Shown: positions 41,870-50,862, numbered from the stretch's first letter. The stretch is 54,688 nt of DNA from Chloroflexota bacterium (GCA_022616275.1 JAKEFB010000149.1:1-54688); one strand, 5' to 3'. The notes: a model not told the origin generated them from the sequence alone. A program made the numbers and translations.

Positions 41870-44410
41870 TTACGCCGGCGGCTCTTCCACCGAGAAATAG
41901 CCATATGGCGAGTAAGGCCCGGGCAGCCCCAGGCTGTTCACTGACCGGACCCGCCAGCGAAACCACCAGCCACAGGCCACCTGGGCCGTCACTTGCGTCT
42001 GCGTACCGGCCGCCGTCCCTGATTGCCACTGGTCGTACGGCGAGGTTGGTGTGGCGGCAATCTCCAGCTCCCACTGGTAACTCGCTACACCGCTGACCGG
42101 CTGCCAGGTCAGGTTAACAATTGAGCTGCACCCCAGGTCTACGTTGCCAATCGGGGAGATCAAGGTTGGCGGCGGCGCGCCGCCGCGGGTCGGAGTCGGC
42201 GTCATTGAAGGAGTGGCCGTCGGCGTGGGCGTTTGGGAAAGGGTCGGAGTCGGCGTGGGCGTGGCCGTGGGGGTAAAGGTCGGCGTGGGCGGCGCGGCCG
42301 CTACCGGCACGCAGCTTACATCCCCGCTAAAAGTAACCACCTGGCCAAAAACCCACTGCTCCGGGCTGGTCACGTTGGGCAGATTAACACGCCACCAGGT
42401 GTTGTCGGCCAGGCGGCCGATCACCTCGGCTGTCTGCCCCTCCGGCAGCGCGCCGACCACGCCGTAAATCGTTCCCGGCCCACGGCGCACATTAACCGGG
42501 ACGTTGGCAGTGACGAAGGCCAGATCCTGGCAGGGCAACTCTGTAGGCGTTAGGCTGGGCGTCAACGTCGGCCCGAGCGTGGCCGGCGGCGCCTGGGACG
42601 GATCGATGACAAAGTAACGATAAGCCGGGGGAGCTTCGACGTTGCCGGCCCCGTCGGTAGAGACGGCCAGCACCAGGAAACGGCCGGGGCCGCCGCCAAA
42701 CGACTCTTCCATTTCTTCCGGCAAGGGTTCGGGCACGCCATTGGCCCTGACCGTAAAGGGGGCGATATACGTTTGCCAGGTCGTGCCTGCGTCCAGGCTG
42801 TACTCAACACGGGCAATGCCGCTGGCGTCGCGGCTTTTCAACGCCACCATGACTTCGTCGTACCAGGCCCCGTTGGGCGCGGTTGAGCCTGACAATTCAA
42901 TGATTGTCTCCGGCCGGACCAGGTCGTGCGTCGGCCGGCCCAGCAAGGCGCACTGGCCCGGCCGGTCGGTAAAAGCCGTGGCCTGTCCCGTTTCATAATC
43001 AACAGCCGTGGGCAAAACCACCCATTCTGTTTCCCCGGTGGCCAGGAAATAAATAGCCAGCGTGCTTCGTTCCACGTCGTCCAGGTTCGCCTCGTCCAGG
43101 GGCAAAGAAATCATCAGCGGCGGTTCAAAGCGGTCCACCGGGTCACCCTGGGCGTCAAAGACCGAGAGGACGCAAGCCTGGCCCGTGCCGGCCAGTTCCT
43201 CAGTGGGGACCGGGTCCGGCGACCAAGACCAGTAAACGCTGCTCCCTGGCGGCAGCGAGCCGGCCGGAACGCAGAGCGCCATCCCTTCGCCGCCTACGTC
43301 CCCCAGGTCAGGGGCTGCCTGGCCGCTTTCCTCCGGTACGACGGCTACCACTCCCAGGGGGTGGACCCACAGGTAATTGCTGACGCTCGGCCCGTGGTTA
43401 TATGACTGGCCGCGCGCGTCCAGGAAGCTGGCCACCTGGGCCCAGGGGTCGGCCGGCTGGCCGGCGCTGGGAATAAAACCGTAAGGGTCAACCACTTCGT
43501 CGGCCGAAAACGATCCATCCCGGTTGGCGTCAAAGCGCACCTCGAAGTGCAGGTGGTGGCCGGTGCTCCAGCCGGTGTTGCCCATCGTGCCCAGGCGCGT
43601 GCCGGCCGTCACCGGCTGGCCCAGTCGCCCCTGCATGGCGGCAAAGAATTCATCGGGGTGCAGGTGCCAGTAAACGGTTAAAAAATCGCCAGTGTCAGGG
43701 ACAGTATGCCTGATTTTGATGAAGAGTGCGCCCGAGGAATGTTCGCCGACGTCGTAGACCACGCCGTCGGCCGCGGCCAAAACCGGCGTCGTCGGCTGAC
43801 GGTAGACGAAGGTGGAAAAGTCGTAGGCCGGGTGGCCGCTGTAATTGTCGCCACTGCTGAGCGCGCCGTTGTAGAGGAGGATGTTTTGGGCGACTGGTGT
43901 CTCGGCCGGCTCGCGGCCAAAGGTCACCGCCGGGTCCTGAGGCGCCGGATAAAGCGGGTAAAAGTGGTCAAAAAAGCTATTGATCCGGCCGCCGGCGCCG
44001 GTGCGCTGGCTGGCCTGGCGAAACTGCGCCAGCGTACCGCCGAAATTCTCGTTCCCGCCGTCGTAGGGAAAGGGCAAATCCAGGAAGGCAATGGACTGGA
44101 TGGGGCGGCTGGGCGGGGTTGGCGCGCCCGGCCCGGCCGGCGGCAAATTGGCCAGATCCGTCGTTAGTGCCATCATACCCGGCTGGTCGCAACTGGTGAC
44201 TACCGGCGTAGGCGCCGGGGTTTCTGTCTCAGCAGCGGCAGTGGTGGCCGTGCCCGCCGTACCGGCCTGGCCGGCCGGCCTCCCTAAAAACCATTGCACC
44301 AGCAGGTAACCGGCCAATAAACAAAGAGGACCTAAACACAACAGCAACGTGGCCGTGGTCGCCGGCAGGAACCAGGGAGATCGTTTCAGCCGGGTGATGA
44401 AGCCGTCCAT
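41870..44410 (-). CDS. Secreted multidomain protein with M23 peptidase, SH3b and fibronectin-type domains
   Basis: Protein of 846 residues. A membrane anchor or signal segment lies near the N-terminus (FLPATTATLLLCLGPLCLLA). The M23 (LytM) domain, about residues 170-310, has GHPAYDFSTF (zinc His and Asp) and GHHLHFEVRF, so it is probably an active peptidoglycan endopeptidase. It is followed by two beta-rich regions, an SH3b domain (NVPVNVRRGPGTIYGVVGAL), a PT-rich linker (about 715-755), and a fibronectin-type III-like domain (NLTWQPVSGVASYQWELEIA). The start at 44410 is preferred: GTGACG-17-TACAAT lies 9 bp upstream, and the longer reading frame begins with TTG inside a hairpin. Confidence 0.87.
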   Translation of the reverse strand: MDGFITRLKRSPWFLPATTATLLLCLGPLCLLAGYLLVQWFLGRPAGQAGTAGTATTAAAETETPAPTPVVTSCDQPGMMALTTDLANLPPAGPGAPTPPSRPIQSIAFLDLPFPYDGGNENFGGTLAQFRQASQRTGAGGRINSFFDHFYPLYPAPQDPAVTFGREPAETPVAQNILLYNGALSSGDNYSGHPAYDFSTFVYRQPTTPVLAAADGVVYDVGEHSSGALFIKIRHTVPDTGDFLTVYWHLHPDEFFAAMQGRLGQPVTAGTRLGTMGNTGWSTGHHLHFEVRFDANRDGSFSADEVVDPYGFIPSAGQPADPWAQVASFLDARGQSYNHGPSVSNYLWVHPLGVVAVVPEESGQAAPDLGDVGGEGMALCVPAGSLPPGSSVYWSWSPDPVPTEELAGTGQACVLSVFDAQGDPVDRFEPPLMISLPLDEANLDDVERSTLAIYFLATGETEWVVLPTAVDYETGQATAFTDRPGQCALLGRPTHDLVRPETIIELSGSTAPNGAWYDEVMVALKSRDASGIARVEYSLDAGTTWQTYIAPFTVRANGVPEPLPEEMEESFGGGPGRFLVLAVSTDGAGNVEAPPAYRYFVIDPSQAPPATLGPTLTPSLTPTELPCQDLAFVTANVPVNVRRGPGTIYGVVGALPEGQTAEVIGRLADNTWWRVNLPNVTSPEQWVFGQVVTFSGDVSCVPVAAAPPTPTFTPTATPTPTPTLSQTPTPTATPSMTPTPTRGGAPPPTLISPIGNVDLGCSSIVNLTWQPVSGVASYQWELEIAATPTSPYDQWQSGTAAGTQTQVTAQVACGWWFRWRVRSVNSLGLPGPYSPYGYFSVEEPPA

Positions 44411-44419
44411 CAGGCTCAC

Positions 44420-44448
44420 ATTGTAACTATCCCGGCCGACTTCGTCAC
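44420..44448 (-). promoter_or_regulatory. Promoter of the M23 protein gene, near-leaderless
   Basis: GTGACG (44448-44443), 17-bp spacer, TACAAT (44425-44420), 9 bp before the ATG at 44410. Confidence 0.55.
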
Positions 44449-44465
44449 CCCAGAGTTGAGTCAGG

Positions 44466-44505
44466 GTTGGGGATGGCGCCTGCCGGCAAGCGCCATCCCC
44501 CAACC
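44466..44505. terminator. GC-rich hairpin after the Gly/Tyr-rich lipoprotein gene
   Basis: GGTTGGGGATGGCGC pairs with GCGCCATCCCC-CAACC (one bulge) around a 10-nt loop, 4 bp after the lipoprotein stop codon. There is no T-tract on the minus strand. Confidence 0.5.
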
Positions 44506-44509
44506 GCTA

Positions 44510-46258
44510 TTATGGCGTCAATGGGTTGGTCAGGCTGGCGTACGTTTCGCCCAGGCCCACGGTAGCGTAGACCACCGTCCGGCCGTCTACAGAGGCTACA
44601 CCGGCGAAAACCACCTTCGTAACAAAACCCGGCTGGCCGTTGATCAACGCCGCGCTGGTCGTGGTGGCGGTGAAAGCATAGCCTGGGATGGTCACGTCAG
44701 TGCTGGTGACCTGGGTAAAGTCCAGGCCGGTGAGACGGGGATACACCAGTGTCAGTAGCTCCAGGGCCTCGGCGGCCGTAGCGGGCAGCGCTTCGGCCGT
44801 CTGCAGGGCGTAAACACCCAGGGAAGCGTTGCTCAACTCGGCCGGGATGTCACTGCTCAACTGGCAGGTGCTACCCTCGGCGCATTCCCCCACCGACACG
44901 GCCGCCACACCCCCTTGCAGCAGGGCATAATAGCTGGCCGTGGAAACGTTTACGGCCGTGTAGGCGGCGTTCTGGGCATAAACGGGCAGCATTTGCAGCA
45001 GCGCCAGCACCTCCTCCGTTACCTCGCCGGCGTACATCGGCTCCACGGTCGCCCCAAGCTGGTCGTTGGCAAAAACAACAATCGCTTCATAGGCCGCTTC
45101 GGACGGGGCCGGCGGGCTGATCGCCGGCGCCTGGGCCGGTGCTGGCGCAGGGGCCTGGGTCGTGGGCATGGCTTCAGTCGTCGCGGGCGCCGCCTGGCCG
45201 GTGGTGTAGGTGTAATAATAGTTGTTAACCGTCTCGTTGGTCATATACGTGCCGGTCGCCTCGTCGTAGGTGTACTGGTAACAGTCCCACGGGTAGAGAG
45301 CGCAGTAAGCGGTCCAGTCGTAATAGGTGTTGTAATAGTAATCAACGACCTCGTAAGCACTCTGGACTGCTTCGTCGTAGTAGGCCTCAAACGTCTCTGC
45401 CCCGTAATCAATGGCCGCCGTTACCGTGTCGTAGTAAGCCTGAGCGGCATAGTCCACAGCGGCGTAATAATCGTGCCACAACTGCTCGTAAGCGTCCTGG
45501 GCGGCCGCCTGGGCCTGCGTTGCCGCGTCCTGTCCGGTCTCTTGGGCCTGCTCAAAAGCCTGCTGGGCCGTTTCCTGGGCGGCCGCGGCCTGGTCTAAAT
45601 CCTCTAACAGCGTCGTCGCCGGAGGAAGCTGGAACTGTCCCTCGCCAAAGGTCAGCCCGGCCGGCAGCCGCCCCGCCAGATTGCCCAGCCCTGTCTGCCC
45701 ATCCGGCCGGGTGGTAAAACGGGCACCCGCGCCGCCGCCAAAGAGGGTATTCACGCCGGCCGGGCCGCCCGGCAACCCGGCCCCGCCGCCGGGCAAGGCG
45801 GCACCCACACCGCCTGGCAGCCCAGCGCCGCCCGGACCGCCGCCCACGACCGGCCCACCCCCGCTTACGCCAATAGCCGGCGACACGTTCAAGGTCGCGC
45901 TGCCGCCAGGGCCGCCCCGGCCACCAAAACCGGCCTGGGCCATGCCACCCGCGCCACCAATGGCCGCCGGCCCGGCCCCGCCGCCGCCACCCGGTCCGCC
46001 CAGACTGACGCCGCCCAGGCTGCCTGGTCCGCTAACGCCGGCCGGAACGACAGCATTGCCCTGGGGTCCGCCAGCTTGCGGTCCACCAACCTGCGGGCCG
46101 CCTGCTGATGGGCCACCTGCTGGCGGCCCGCCGCCCTGAGGACCTCCACCTTGTGGTGGCTTCACGTCCGGTTTGCTGGGGCTGGGACCGCCCCCGCAAC
46201 CAGCCAGCAATAGCGCAGCGACCACCAGGAAAAGAGAGAAAACACGTTTGTTATCCAT
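44510..46258 (-). CDS. Low-complexity lipoprotein, Gly/Pro-rich then Tyr/Ala-rich
   Basis: Protein of 582 residues with a lipoprotein signal: VFSLFLVVAALLLAGC, lipid-acceptor Cys at residue 21. Residues about 22-195 are Gly/Pro-rich repeats (GGPQ, GGPP, GGAG). Then an Ala/Gln-rich helical stretch (AAAAQETAQQAFEQAQETGQ) leads to a Tyr-rich region (about 255-350; e.g. YYAAVDYAAQAYYD, EAYYDEAVQSAYEVVDYYY) with Tyr at helix-like spacing. A Pro/Ala linker and a more ordinary C-terminal domain of about 180 residues follow. No known family is recognised. It may be a surface or adhesive protein. Residue composition is unlike any neighbour. Confidence 0.8.
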   Translation of the reverse strand: MDNKRVFSLFLVVAALLLAGCGGGPSPSKPDVKPPQGGGPQGGGPPAGGPSAGGPQVGGPQAGGPQGNAVVPAGVSGPGSLGGVSLGGPGGGGGAGPAAIGGAGGMAQAGFGGRGGPGGSATLNVSPAIGVSGGGPVVGGGPGGAGLPGGVGAALPGGGAGLPGGPAGVNTLFGGGAGARFTTRPDGQTGLGNLAGRLPAGLTFGEGQFQLPPATTLLEDLDQAAAAQETAQQAFEQAQETGQDAATQAQAAAQDAYEQLWHDYYAAVDYAAQAYYDTVTAAIDYGAETFEAYYDEAVQSAYEVVDYYYNTYYDWTAYCALYPWDCYQYTYDEATGTYMTNETVNNYYYTYTTGQAAPATTEAMPTTQAPAPAPAQAPAISPPAPSEAAYEAIVVFANDQLGATVEPMYAGEVTEEVLALLQMLPVYAQNAAYTAVNVSTASYYALLQGGVAAVSVGECAEGSTCQLSSDIPAELSNASLGVYALQTAEALPATAAEALELLTLVYPRLTGLDFTQVTSTDVTIPGYAFTATTTSAALINGQPGFVTKVVFAGVASVDGRTVVYATVGLGETYASLTNPLTP

Positions 46259-46557
46259 CTGTCACCTCATCTGAAAAAGTATGGCGCCTCCAACCGGAGG
46301 ATCCTCCATTAGGGTATTGTTTTCAGCAGGGCAGGAATAGTGCCGCTGGTCATCACCGGCCGTGACCAATAGCACCCTGGTCTTGGGCTAAAACGATTGA
46401 TCGTGGGCAAAGACGAATGCCCCTGCTACCAAACTGGCTCGCCGTTCAGCAGCACGCTACCCCTGGACGGCGTAATTGCATTCAACCGGATAATCAAGGT
46501 ATGGTCAACCCCACTTTCGGACTACTCTAAACAGGGGTAAAATGGTGAGACGTTCCT
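46259..46557. other. Intergenic region, divergent genes, few recognisable elements
   Basis: It contains the palindrome GGAGGATCCTCC near 46293-46304, a GGGCA/TTGCCC-type inverted repeat around 46409-46430, and GGACTACTCTAAA (46519-46531), shared with 39775-39787. TAAAAT at 46538-46543 is a possible -10 for the phosphoesterase gene without a good -35. No gene or RNA was recognised. Confidence 0.4.
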
Positions 46558-46586
46558 GTAGAGACGTTGCCAGGCAACGTCTCTAC
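46558..46586. repeat. 13-bp palindrome GTAGAGACGTTGC
   Basis: Arms GTAGAGACGTTGC (46558-46570) and GCAACGTCTCTAC (46574-46586) with a 3-nt loop, 4 bp before the GGAGG of the phosphoesterase gene. Very similar GTAGAGACGTT palindromes are, as I recall, common dispersed intergenic repeats in cyanobacteria and Chloroflexota. Confidence 0.9.
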
Positions 46587-46602
46587 CAACGGAGGACAAC
46601 CT

Positions 46603-47403
46603 ATGCGCATTGCCATTTTTTCTGATGTACACGGCAACCTCACCGCCCTCCAGGCTGTGTTGGCCCACATCGGCCAGCAAGAGGGGATAGACGAAGTGAT
46701 TTTTGCCGGCGACCTGTGCGTTTTTGGCCCCCGGCCGCGCGCCTGCCTGGAGCTAATTCGGGAGCGGAATATTGCCAGCATCACCGGCAATACCGACCAG
46801 TGGCTACAAGTGCCCCCACCCTTGCCGGCCAACGCCACGGAGGTCCAGCGCCGCCGCTGGGAATACGTCCAGGCTATCTCCACCTGGACCGGCAGCCAGC
46901 TTGACGCCGACGACCTGGCCTGGTTCAACGAGTTGAGCTTGCCTTTTCAGCGCCGCATTTCCCCCACGCCCAACCCCAGGGATGACCTCTTCATCGTTCA
47001 CGCCAATCCCCAGGACGTGAACCAGATTATCTTCCCGGCCGAAGCGCGGCAAAAGGAGTTGTACGGCCAGGTTCGCCAATCGGATAGTGAACTGCGGCAG
47101 TTGTTGGGCGACCTGGTTGTCGGGGTGCTGGCTTTTGGCCACCTCCACGTACCGGGCGTCCGCCACTGGCAAGGCATCACGCTGGTTAACGTGAGTTCGG
47201 TCAGCATGCCCGGCGATGGCGACCCACGAGCCAAGTACGCCGTCTTAAGCTGGGAGGATGGCCCTGGCTGGTCGGTGGAACACTTCACCGTAGATTACCC
47301 GGTCGCGGAGGAGATTAAAGCTTTCCAGGACATGCAACCACCTGGCTGGGAAGAGAGCGTCAGGAAATTAAAAGAACTCGGCATGATCCCCCAAGTTGTT
47401 TGA
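46603..47403 (+). CDS. Calcineurin-like metallophosphoesterase (YfcE/MJ0936 type)
   Basis: Protein of 266 residues. It begins MRIAIFSDVHGNLTALQAVL, with the metal-binding D-x-H. GDLCVFGPRP, the GNTDQW motif (GN-D/H), IVHANP and GHLHVPGV complete the metallophosphoesterase motif set. Such enzymes hydrolyse phosphodiesters or phosphomonoesters; the substrate is unknown. The ATG at 46603 has GGAGG 7 bp upstream; an open extension to 46567 would run through a palindrome and is rejected. Confidence 0.92.
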   Translation: MRIAIFSDVHGNLTALQAVLAHIGQQEGIDEVIFAGDLCVFGPRPRACLELIRERNIASITGNTDQWLQVPPPLPANATEVQRRRWEYVQAISTWTGSQLDADDLAWFNELSLPFQRRISPTPNPRDDLFIVHANPQDVNQIIFPAEARQKELYGQVRQSDSELRQLLGDLVVGVLAFGHLHVPGVRHWQGITLVNVSSVSMPGDGDPRAKYAVLSWEDGPGWSVEHFTVDYPVAEEIKAFQDMQPPGWEESVRKLKELGMIPQVV

Positions 47404-47404
47404 G

Positions 47405-47447
47405 GGGTAAAAGTGAATTGACACTTTTACCCTGCCAAAGTTATACT
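47405..47447 (+). promoter_or_regulatory. Promoter of the acyl-CoA ligase gene, overlapping a palindrome
   Basis: TTGACA (47418-47423), 18-bp spacer, TATACT (47442-47447). The -35 lies in the loop/right arm of a perfect 11-bp inverted repeat: GGGTAAAAGTG (47405-47415) and CACTTTTACCC (47422-47432). The inverted repeat may be an operator, or the end of the phosphoesterase transcript. Confidence 0.6.
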
Positions 47448-47534
47448 CTCAGGTGAAGAAAACAAATTATCAGGCTCCAATCTCTATATGCAAAAACCTG
47501 AGAAAAGCCAACAGAATAGTGAGGAGAAAATCGT

Positions 47535-49253
47535 ATGAGCCTTTCCTACGCTGATAAGCCCTGGGTGAAGAGCTATGACAAAGGTGTTCCCGAAACAGTA
47601 GAGGTCCCCGATATGCCCGTCCACCAGCTCCTGGAAGAAGCGGCCAGGAGCCACCCGGATCATGTAGCCATCGTCTTCAAAGGGCGCAAGATCACCTACC
47701 GCGAACTAAACGAGTTGTCGGATGCAGTAGCGGCCGGCCTGGCAGCCAACGGCTTCAAAAAGGGCGACCGGGCAGTAGTTTACATGCCCAACACGCCCCA
47801 GTTCGTCATGATTTACTACGGCATCCTCAAAGCCGGCGGGATTGTCATTGCGACCAACCCCCTCTATACCGAGCGAGAACTCGAACACCAACTGGCCGAC
47901 TGCGGCGCCGAGACGGCCTTTGTCCTCAGCCTATACTACGATAAGCTCAAGAAAGTCCAGAAAGATGGGCATACCAACGTCAAGCGGATAATTGTCACCA
48001 ACGTTAAGGAGTTCTTGCCGCCCCACTTGAAAGTCCTGTTCACTCTGGCCAAGGAAAAGAAAGAAGGCCACCGGGTCACCATCCAGCCGGGAGACATGGC
48101 TTTCCAGGACTTCCTGGCGGCCGGCAAACAAGCGCCCAAGCCCAACGTCCCGGTGAGCGGCGACGACATTGCCCTGCTGCAATACACCGGCGGCACCACC
48201 GGCCTGTCGAAAGGCGCTATTGGCCTGCACCGGGGCCTGGTAGCCAACACCAAGGCCGCCCAGGCCTGGCTCACCGACTGCAAAGTGGGCGAAGAGGTAG
48301 TGCTCACCTCTATTCCCTTGTTCCACTCGTACGGCATGATTGCCGCTATGAATTTAACAGTCTCTATTGCCGGCACCATGATCCTCATTGTCAACCCGCG
48401 CGACCAGAAGGATTTGTTGAGCAGCATCAACAAATACCGGCCGACCATCTTTCCCGGCGTTCCGGCTATGTACGTGGCCATTAACAACAATCCCGACATC
48501 GCCGCCGGCAAATACGACATCAGCTCGATTCGGGTTTGCCTGTCCGGGTCGGCCCCTCTGCTGCTGGAAACCAAGCAACGCTTCGAGCAATTGACCGGCG
48601 GCAAGCTGGTCGAGGCCTATGGCCTGACCGAGGCTCACGTGGCCACTCACGCCAACCCCATTTACGGCGAAAACCGGCCTGGTTCCATTGGCCTGCCGCT
48701 ACCCGGCGTCGAGTCCAGGATTGTAGACCCGGAAGACGGCGGCAAAGAGATGCCGGCCGGCGAGCTGGGCGAGTTAATCATCAGGAGTCCCAGCGTGATG
48801 CAAGGCTACTGGAACATGCCCACCGAAACGACCAATACGCTGCGCGATGGCTGGTTGTACACCGGCGACATTGCCCGGATGGACGCGGAAGGCTATTTCT
48901 ACATTGAGGATCGCAAGAAGGACATGATCATCGCCGGTGGCTACAACATCTACCCGCGCGAGGTGGAAGAAGTGCTGGCCACGCATCCAGCAGTCCAGGA
49001 GGTCACTGTGGCCGGCGTGCCCGATCCCCGGCGCGGCGAGACTGTGAAAGCCTGGATCGTCAAAAAAACCGGCGACCCGACCACCGAGGCAGAAATCATC
49101 GAGTGGAGCAAAGGCCAGCTTGCCGCTTACAAATACCCGCGCCTGCTCGAATTCCGCGACGAGCTACCCAAGACCATCGTCGGTAAAGTCCTGAAGCGAG
49201 AACTGGTCAAGGAACACAAGGAAAAGGAAAAAGCGGCCGTTGCCGCAGATTAA
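47535..49253 (+). CDS. fadD: Long-chain acyl-CoA synthetase (AMP-binding)
   Basis: Acyl-CoA ligase of 572 residues. It activates fatty acids to acyl-CoA through an acyl-AMP intermediate. The AMP-binding P-loop is LLQYTGGTTGLSKGAIGLH. The adenine site follows as VEAYGLTEAHVATHANP, and the hinge and ribose-binding motif as YTGDIARMDAEGYFYIEDRK. The catalytic Lys lies in LPKTIVGKVLKREL. GAGGAG precedes the ATG. It is a single-gene unit with its own promoter and a terminator shared with the kinase gene. The exact chain length is unknown. Confidence 0.92.
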   Translation: MSLSYADKPWVKSYDKGVPETVEVPDMPVHQLLEEAARSHPDHVAIVFKGRKITYRELNELSDAVAAGLAANGFKKGDRAVVYMPNTPQFVMIYYGILKAGGIVIATNPLYTERELEHQLADCGAETAFVLSLYYDKLKKVQKDGHTNVKRIIVTNVKEFLPPHLKVLFTLAKEKKEGHRVTIQPGDMAFQDFLAAGKQAPKPNVPVSGDDIALLQYTGGTTGLSKGAIGLHRGLVANTKAAQAWLTDCKVGEEVVLTSIPLFHSYGMIAAMNLTVSIAGTMILIVNPRDQKDLLSSINKYRPTIFPGVPAMYVAINNNPDIAAGKYDISSIRVCLSGSAPLLLETKQRFEQLTGGKLVEAYGLTEAHVATHANPIYGENRPGSIGLPLPGVESRIVDPEDGGKEMPAGELGELIIRSPSVMQGYWNMPTETTNTLRDGWLYTGDIARMDAEGYFYIEDRKKDMIIAGGYNIYPREVEEVLATHPAVQEVTVAGVPDPRRGETVKAWIVKKTGDPTTEAEIIEWSKGQLAAYKYPRLLEFRDELPKTIVGKVLKRELVKEHKEKEKAAVAAD

Positions 49254-49259
49254 ACAAAA

Positions 49260-49301
49260 GGAGATTTGAGACTGGAGATGGGAGATTGGAATCAATCTCC
49301 C
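49260..49301. repeat. Heptanucleotide repeat (GGAGATT)n
   Basis: Units GGAGATT, TGAGACT, GGAGATG, GGAGATT, GGAATCA, ATCTCCC: the opposite-strand form of the CCAATCT family. The last units fold back as a terminator hairpin. Confidence 0.75.
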
Positions 49302-49307
49302 ATTTCT
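49278..49307. terminator. Bidirectional terminator between fadD and a histidine kinase gene
   Basis: ATGGGAGATT (49278-49287) and AATCTCCCAT (49294-49303) with a 6-nt loop, followed by TTCT. It lies between convergent genes and is formed from the heptamer repeat. Confidence 0.6.
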
Positions 49308-50862
49308 AAGCTCCCCCAAGCGGCAGATAAAGGGCAAACGTACTTCCTTTTCCTTCTTCGCTCTCCACCCAAATCCGGCCGTCGTGGGCCTCGACAATAC
49401 TCCGGGCGATGGCCAACCCCAGGCCAGTGCCTTTGATACCCTGATCCCTAGCGTTGCGCGCCCGAAAGAATTTGTCAAAGATGTGCGGCAGGTCGGCTGC
49501 TGGAATGCCCGCGCCATTGTCGCTCACCCGAACGAAAACCACCTGGCCTTGCATTCCCTCCGGACCATCGTCGCCAGACAGAGTAAGAGCCACTGTAATG
49601 CGTCCGCCGGCCGGGGTGTATTTGACGGCGTTGCCCAACAGGTTCAGGAACACCTGCTTCAGCCGCCTTGTGTTGCCGGTTACGGTCACCTGGTCTGGTG
49701 CAACGACTGTTACCTGGTGGCCTTTGGCCGCTATCTGCCCTTCCAGTGCGTCCCGAACCTCGAAAGCCAGGGCCGCCAGGTCCACTGGAGCCGGCCCCAG
49801 ATCCAGGCCCGCCTCAATCCGACCCAGGTCCAACAAATCGTTGACCAGTTCACCCATATACTCGGCCGTTTCCACCAGCCGCCGGCGCACCTTTTCTTGC
49901 TCCTGGCTCAACTTTCCCGACCGTGACAGCAGGTCGGCCGCCAGCAGGATCGAGCTGATCGGATTCTTCAAGTCGTGGGACACCGTGTTGACAAAATCGC
50001 TCTTCATCTCCTCCAGGTGCTTCAAAACGGTGATGTCCCGCAACACGGCCGCCCAGCCCACCCGCTCTCCATAGGATGTGTTGATAGGCGCCAGGTTGGC
50101 CTGGGTGATGCGGCCATCCCGCAACGGCACTTCCACCATTCCTGGCTGGCGACTGCTAAACAGGCGAGTCAACGCCTCATTGTCTACGACGCTTGGCAGC
50201 GTCTGGCCAATCAGGTCAGCTTCCTGCAGACCCAGCATATCCCGCACGGCCGGATTGGCCATCAACACCTGCCCTTGGGGGTTAACCATCAGCACGCCGT
50301 CCCGGGTGCTGCGCAGCACCGCTTCCAGCGTGCTACGATCGTCGGCCAGCATCTGGTAAACACGGGAGTTGGCCAGCGCCCCGGACAGCCCTGCCGCCAG
50401 CATAGCGGCCAGGCGTGCCTCTTCCGGACCGTAAATGATCGGCGGCTTGGCGGCCAGGAATAACGCTCCCAACGCCTTCTCTTCCTGATGCAAGGGCGCC
50501 GCCAGCGCCGCCTGGAGCCCCAGCCGGCCGCAAATCCCCTCCAGATCCGGCAGGCCGCGCGGGTCCCTGGCCAGGTCGGCCGTCAGGATCGTTTCTTGAT
50601 TGGCCATCGCCTGGCCGGCCAGTCCCGCGCCCAGAGAGAAGGGGCGCGCCGGGATGGCCCCACCCGCCAGGCCATACAACGAATGGACCACGTAACCATC
50701 ACCCTGCGGCATCACCAGGCAAATAGCCAGGTAGTCGCAGGGGATAATCTCGGTAATCCGGTCGGCCAGGACCTGGAACTGGTCGCTGGGGATCGGCGAC
50801 GCCAACAACCCCACCAGGGTTTCGGCCAGGTGTAGCAGTCGCTCATTCAGCTTCATGGACAC
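49306..50862 (-). CDS. GAF-PAS sensor histidine kinase
   Basis: Soluble histidine kinase of 518 residues. A GAF domain (about 20-165) includes IIPCDYLAICLVMPQGDGYV and the LGAGLAGQAMANQETILTAD turn. A PAS domain (about 180-285) includes STRDGVLMVNPQGQVLMANP. The H-box is FVNTVSHDLKNPISSILLA, the N-box LLGNAVKYTPAGG, G1 SDNGAGIP, F-box FDKFFRA and G2 GTGLGLAIARS. No membrane segment is present. The start overlaps the end of the peroxiredoxin-like gene by 10 bp, so the two are co-expressed, which suggests redox or small-molecule input. No response regulator gene is adjacent. Confidence 0.92.
   Translation of the reverse strand: MSMKLNERLLHLAETLVGLLASPIPSDQFQVLADRITEIIPCDYLAICLVMPQGDGYVVHSLYGLAGGAIPARPFSLGAGLAGQAMANQETILTADLARDPRGLPDLEGICGRLGLQAALAAPLHQEEKALGALFLAAKPPIIYGPEEARLAAMLAAGLSGALANSRVYQMLADDRSTLEAVLRSTRDGVLMVNPQGQVLMANPAVRDMLGLQEADLIGQTLPSVVDNEALTRLFSSRQPGMVEVPLRDGRITQANLAPINTSYGERVGWAAVLRDITVLKHLEEMKSDFVNTVSHDLKNPISSILLAADLLSRSGKLSQEQEKVRRRLVETAEYMGELVNDLLDLGRIEAGLDLGPAPVDLAALAFEVRDALEGQIAAKGHQVTVVAPDQVTVTGNTRRLKQVFLNLLGNAVKYTPAGGRITVALTLSGDDGPEGMQGQVVFVRVSDNGAGIPAADLPHIFDKFFRARNARDQGIKGTGLGLAIARSIVEAHDGRIWVESEEGKGSTFALYLPLGGA

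Noticed and set aside
44411-44503. Longer N-terminus for the M23 protein
   Set aside because: The extension starts with TTG inside a hairpin and has no signal sequence; the TACAAT promoter lies inside it.
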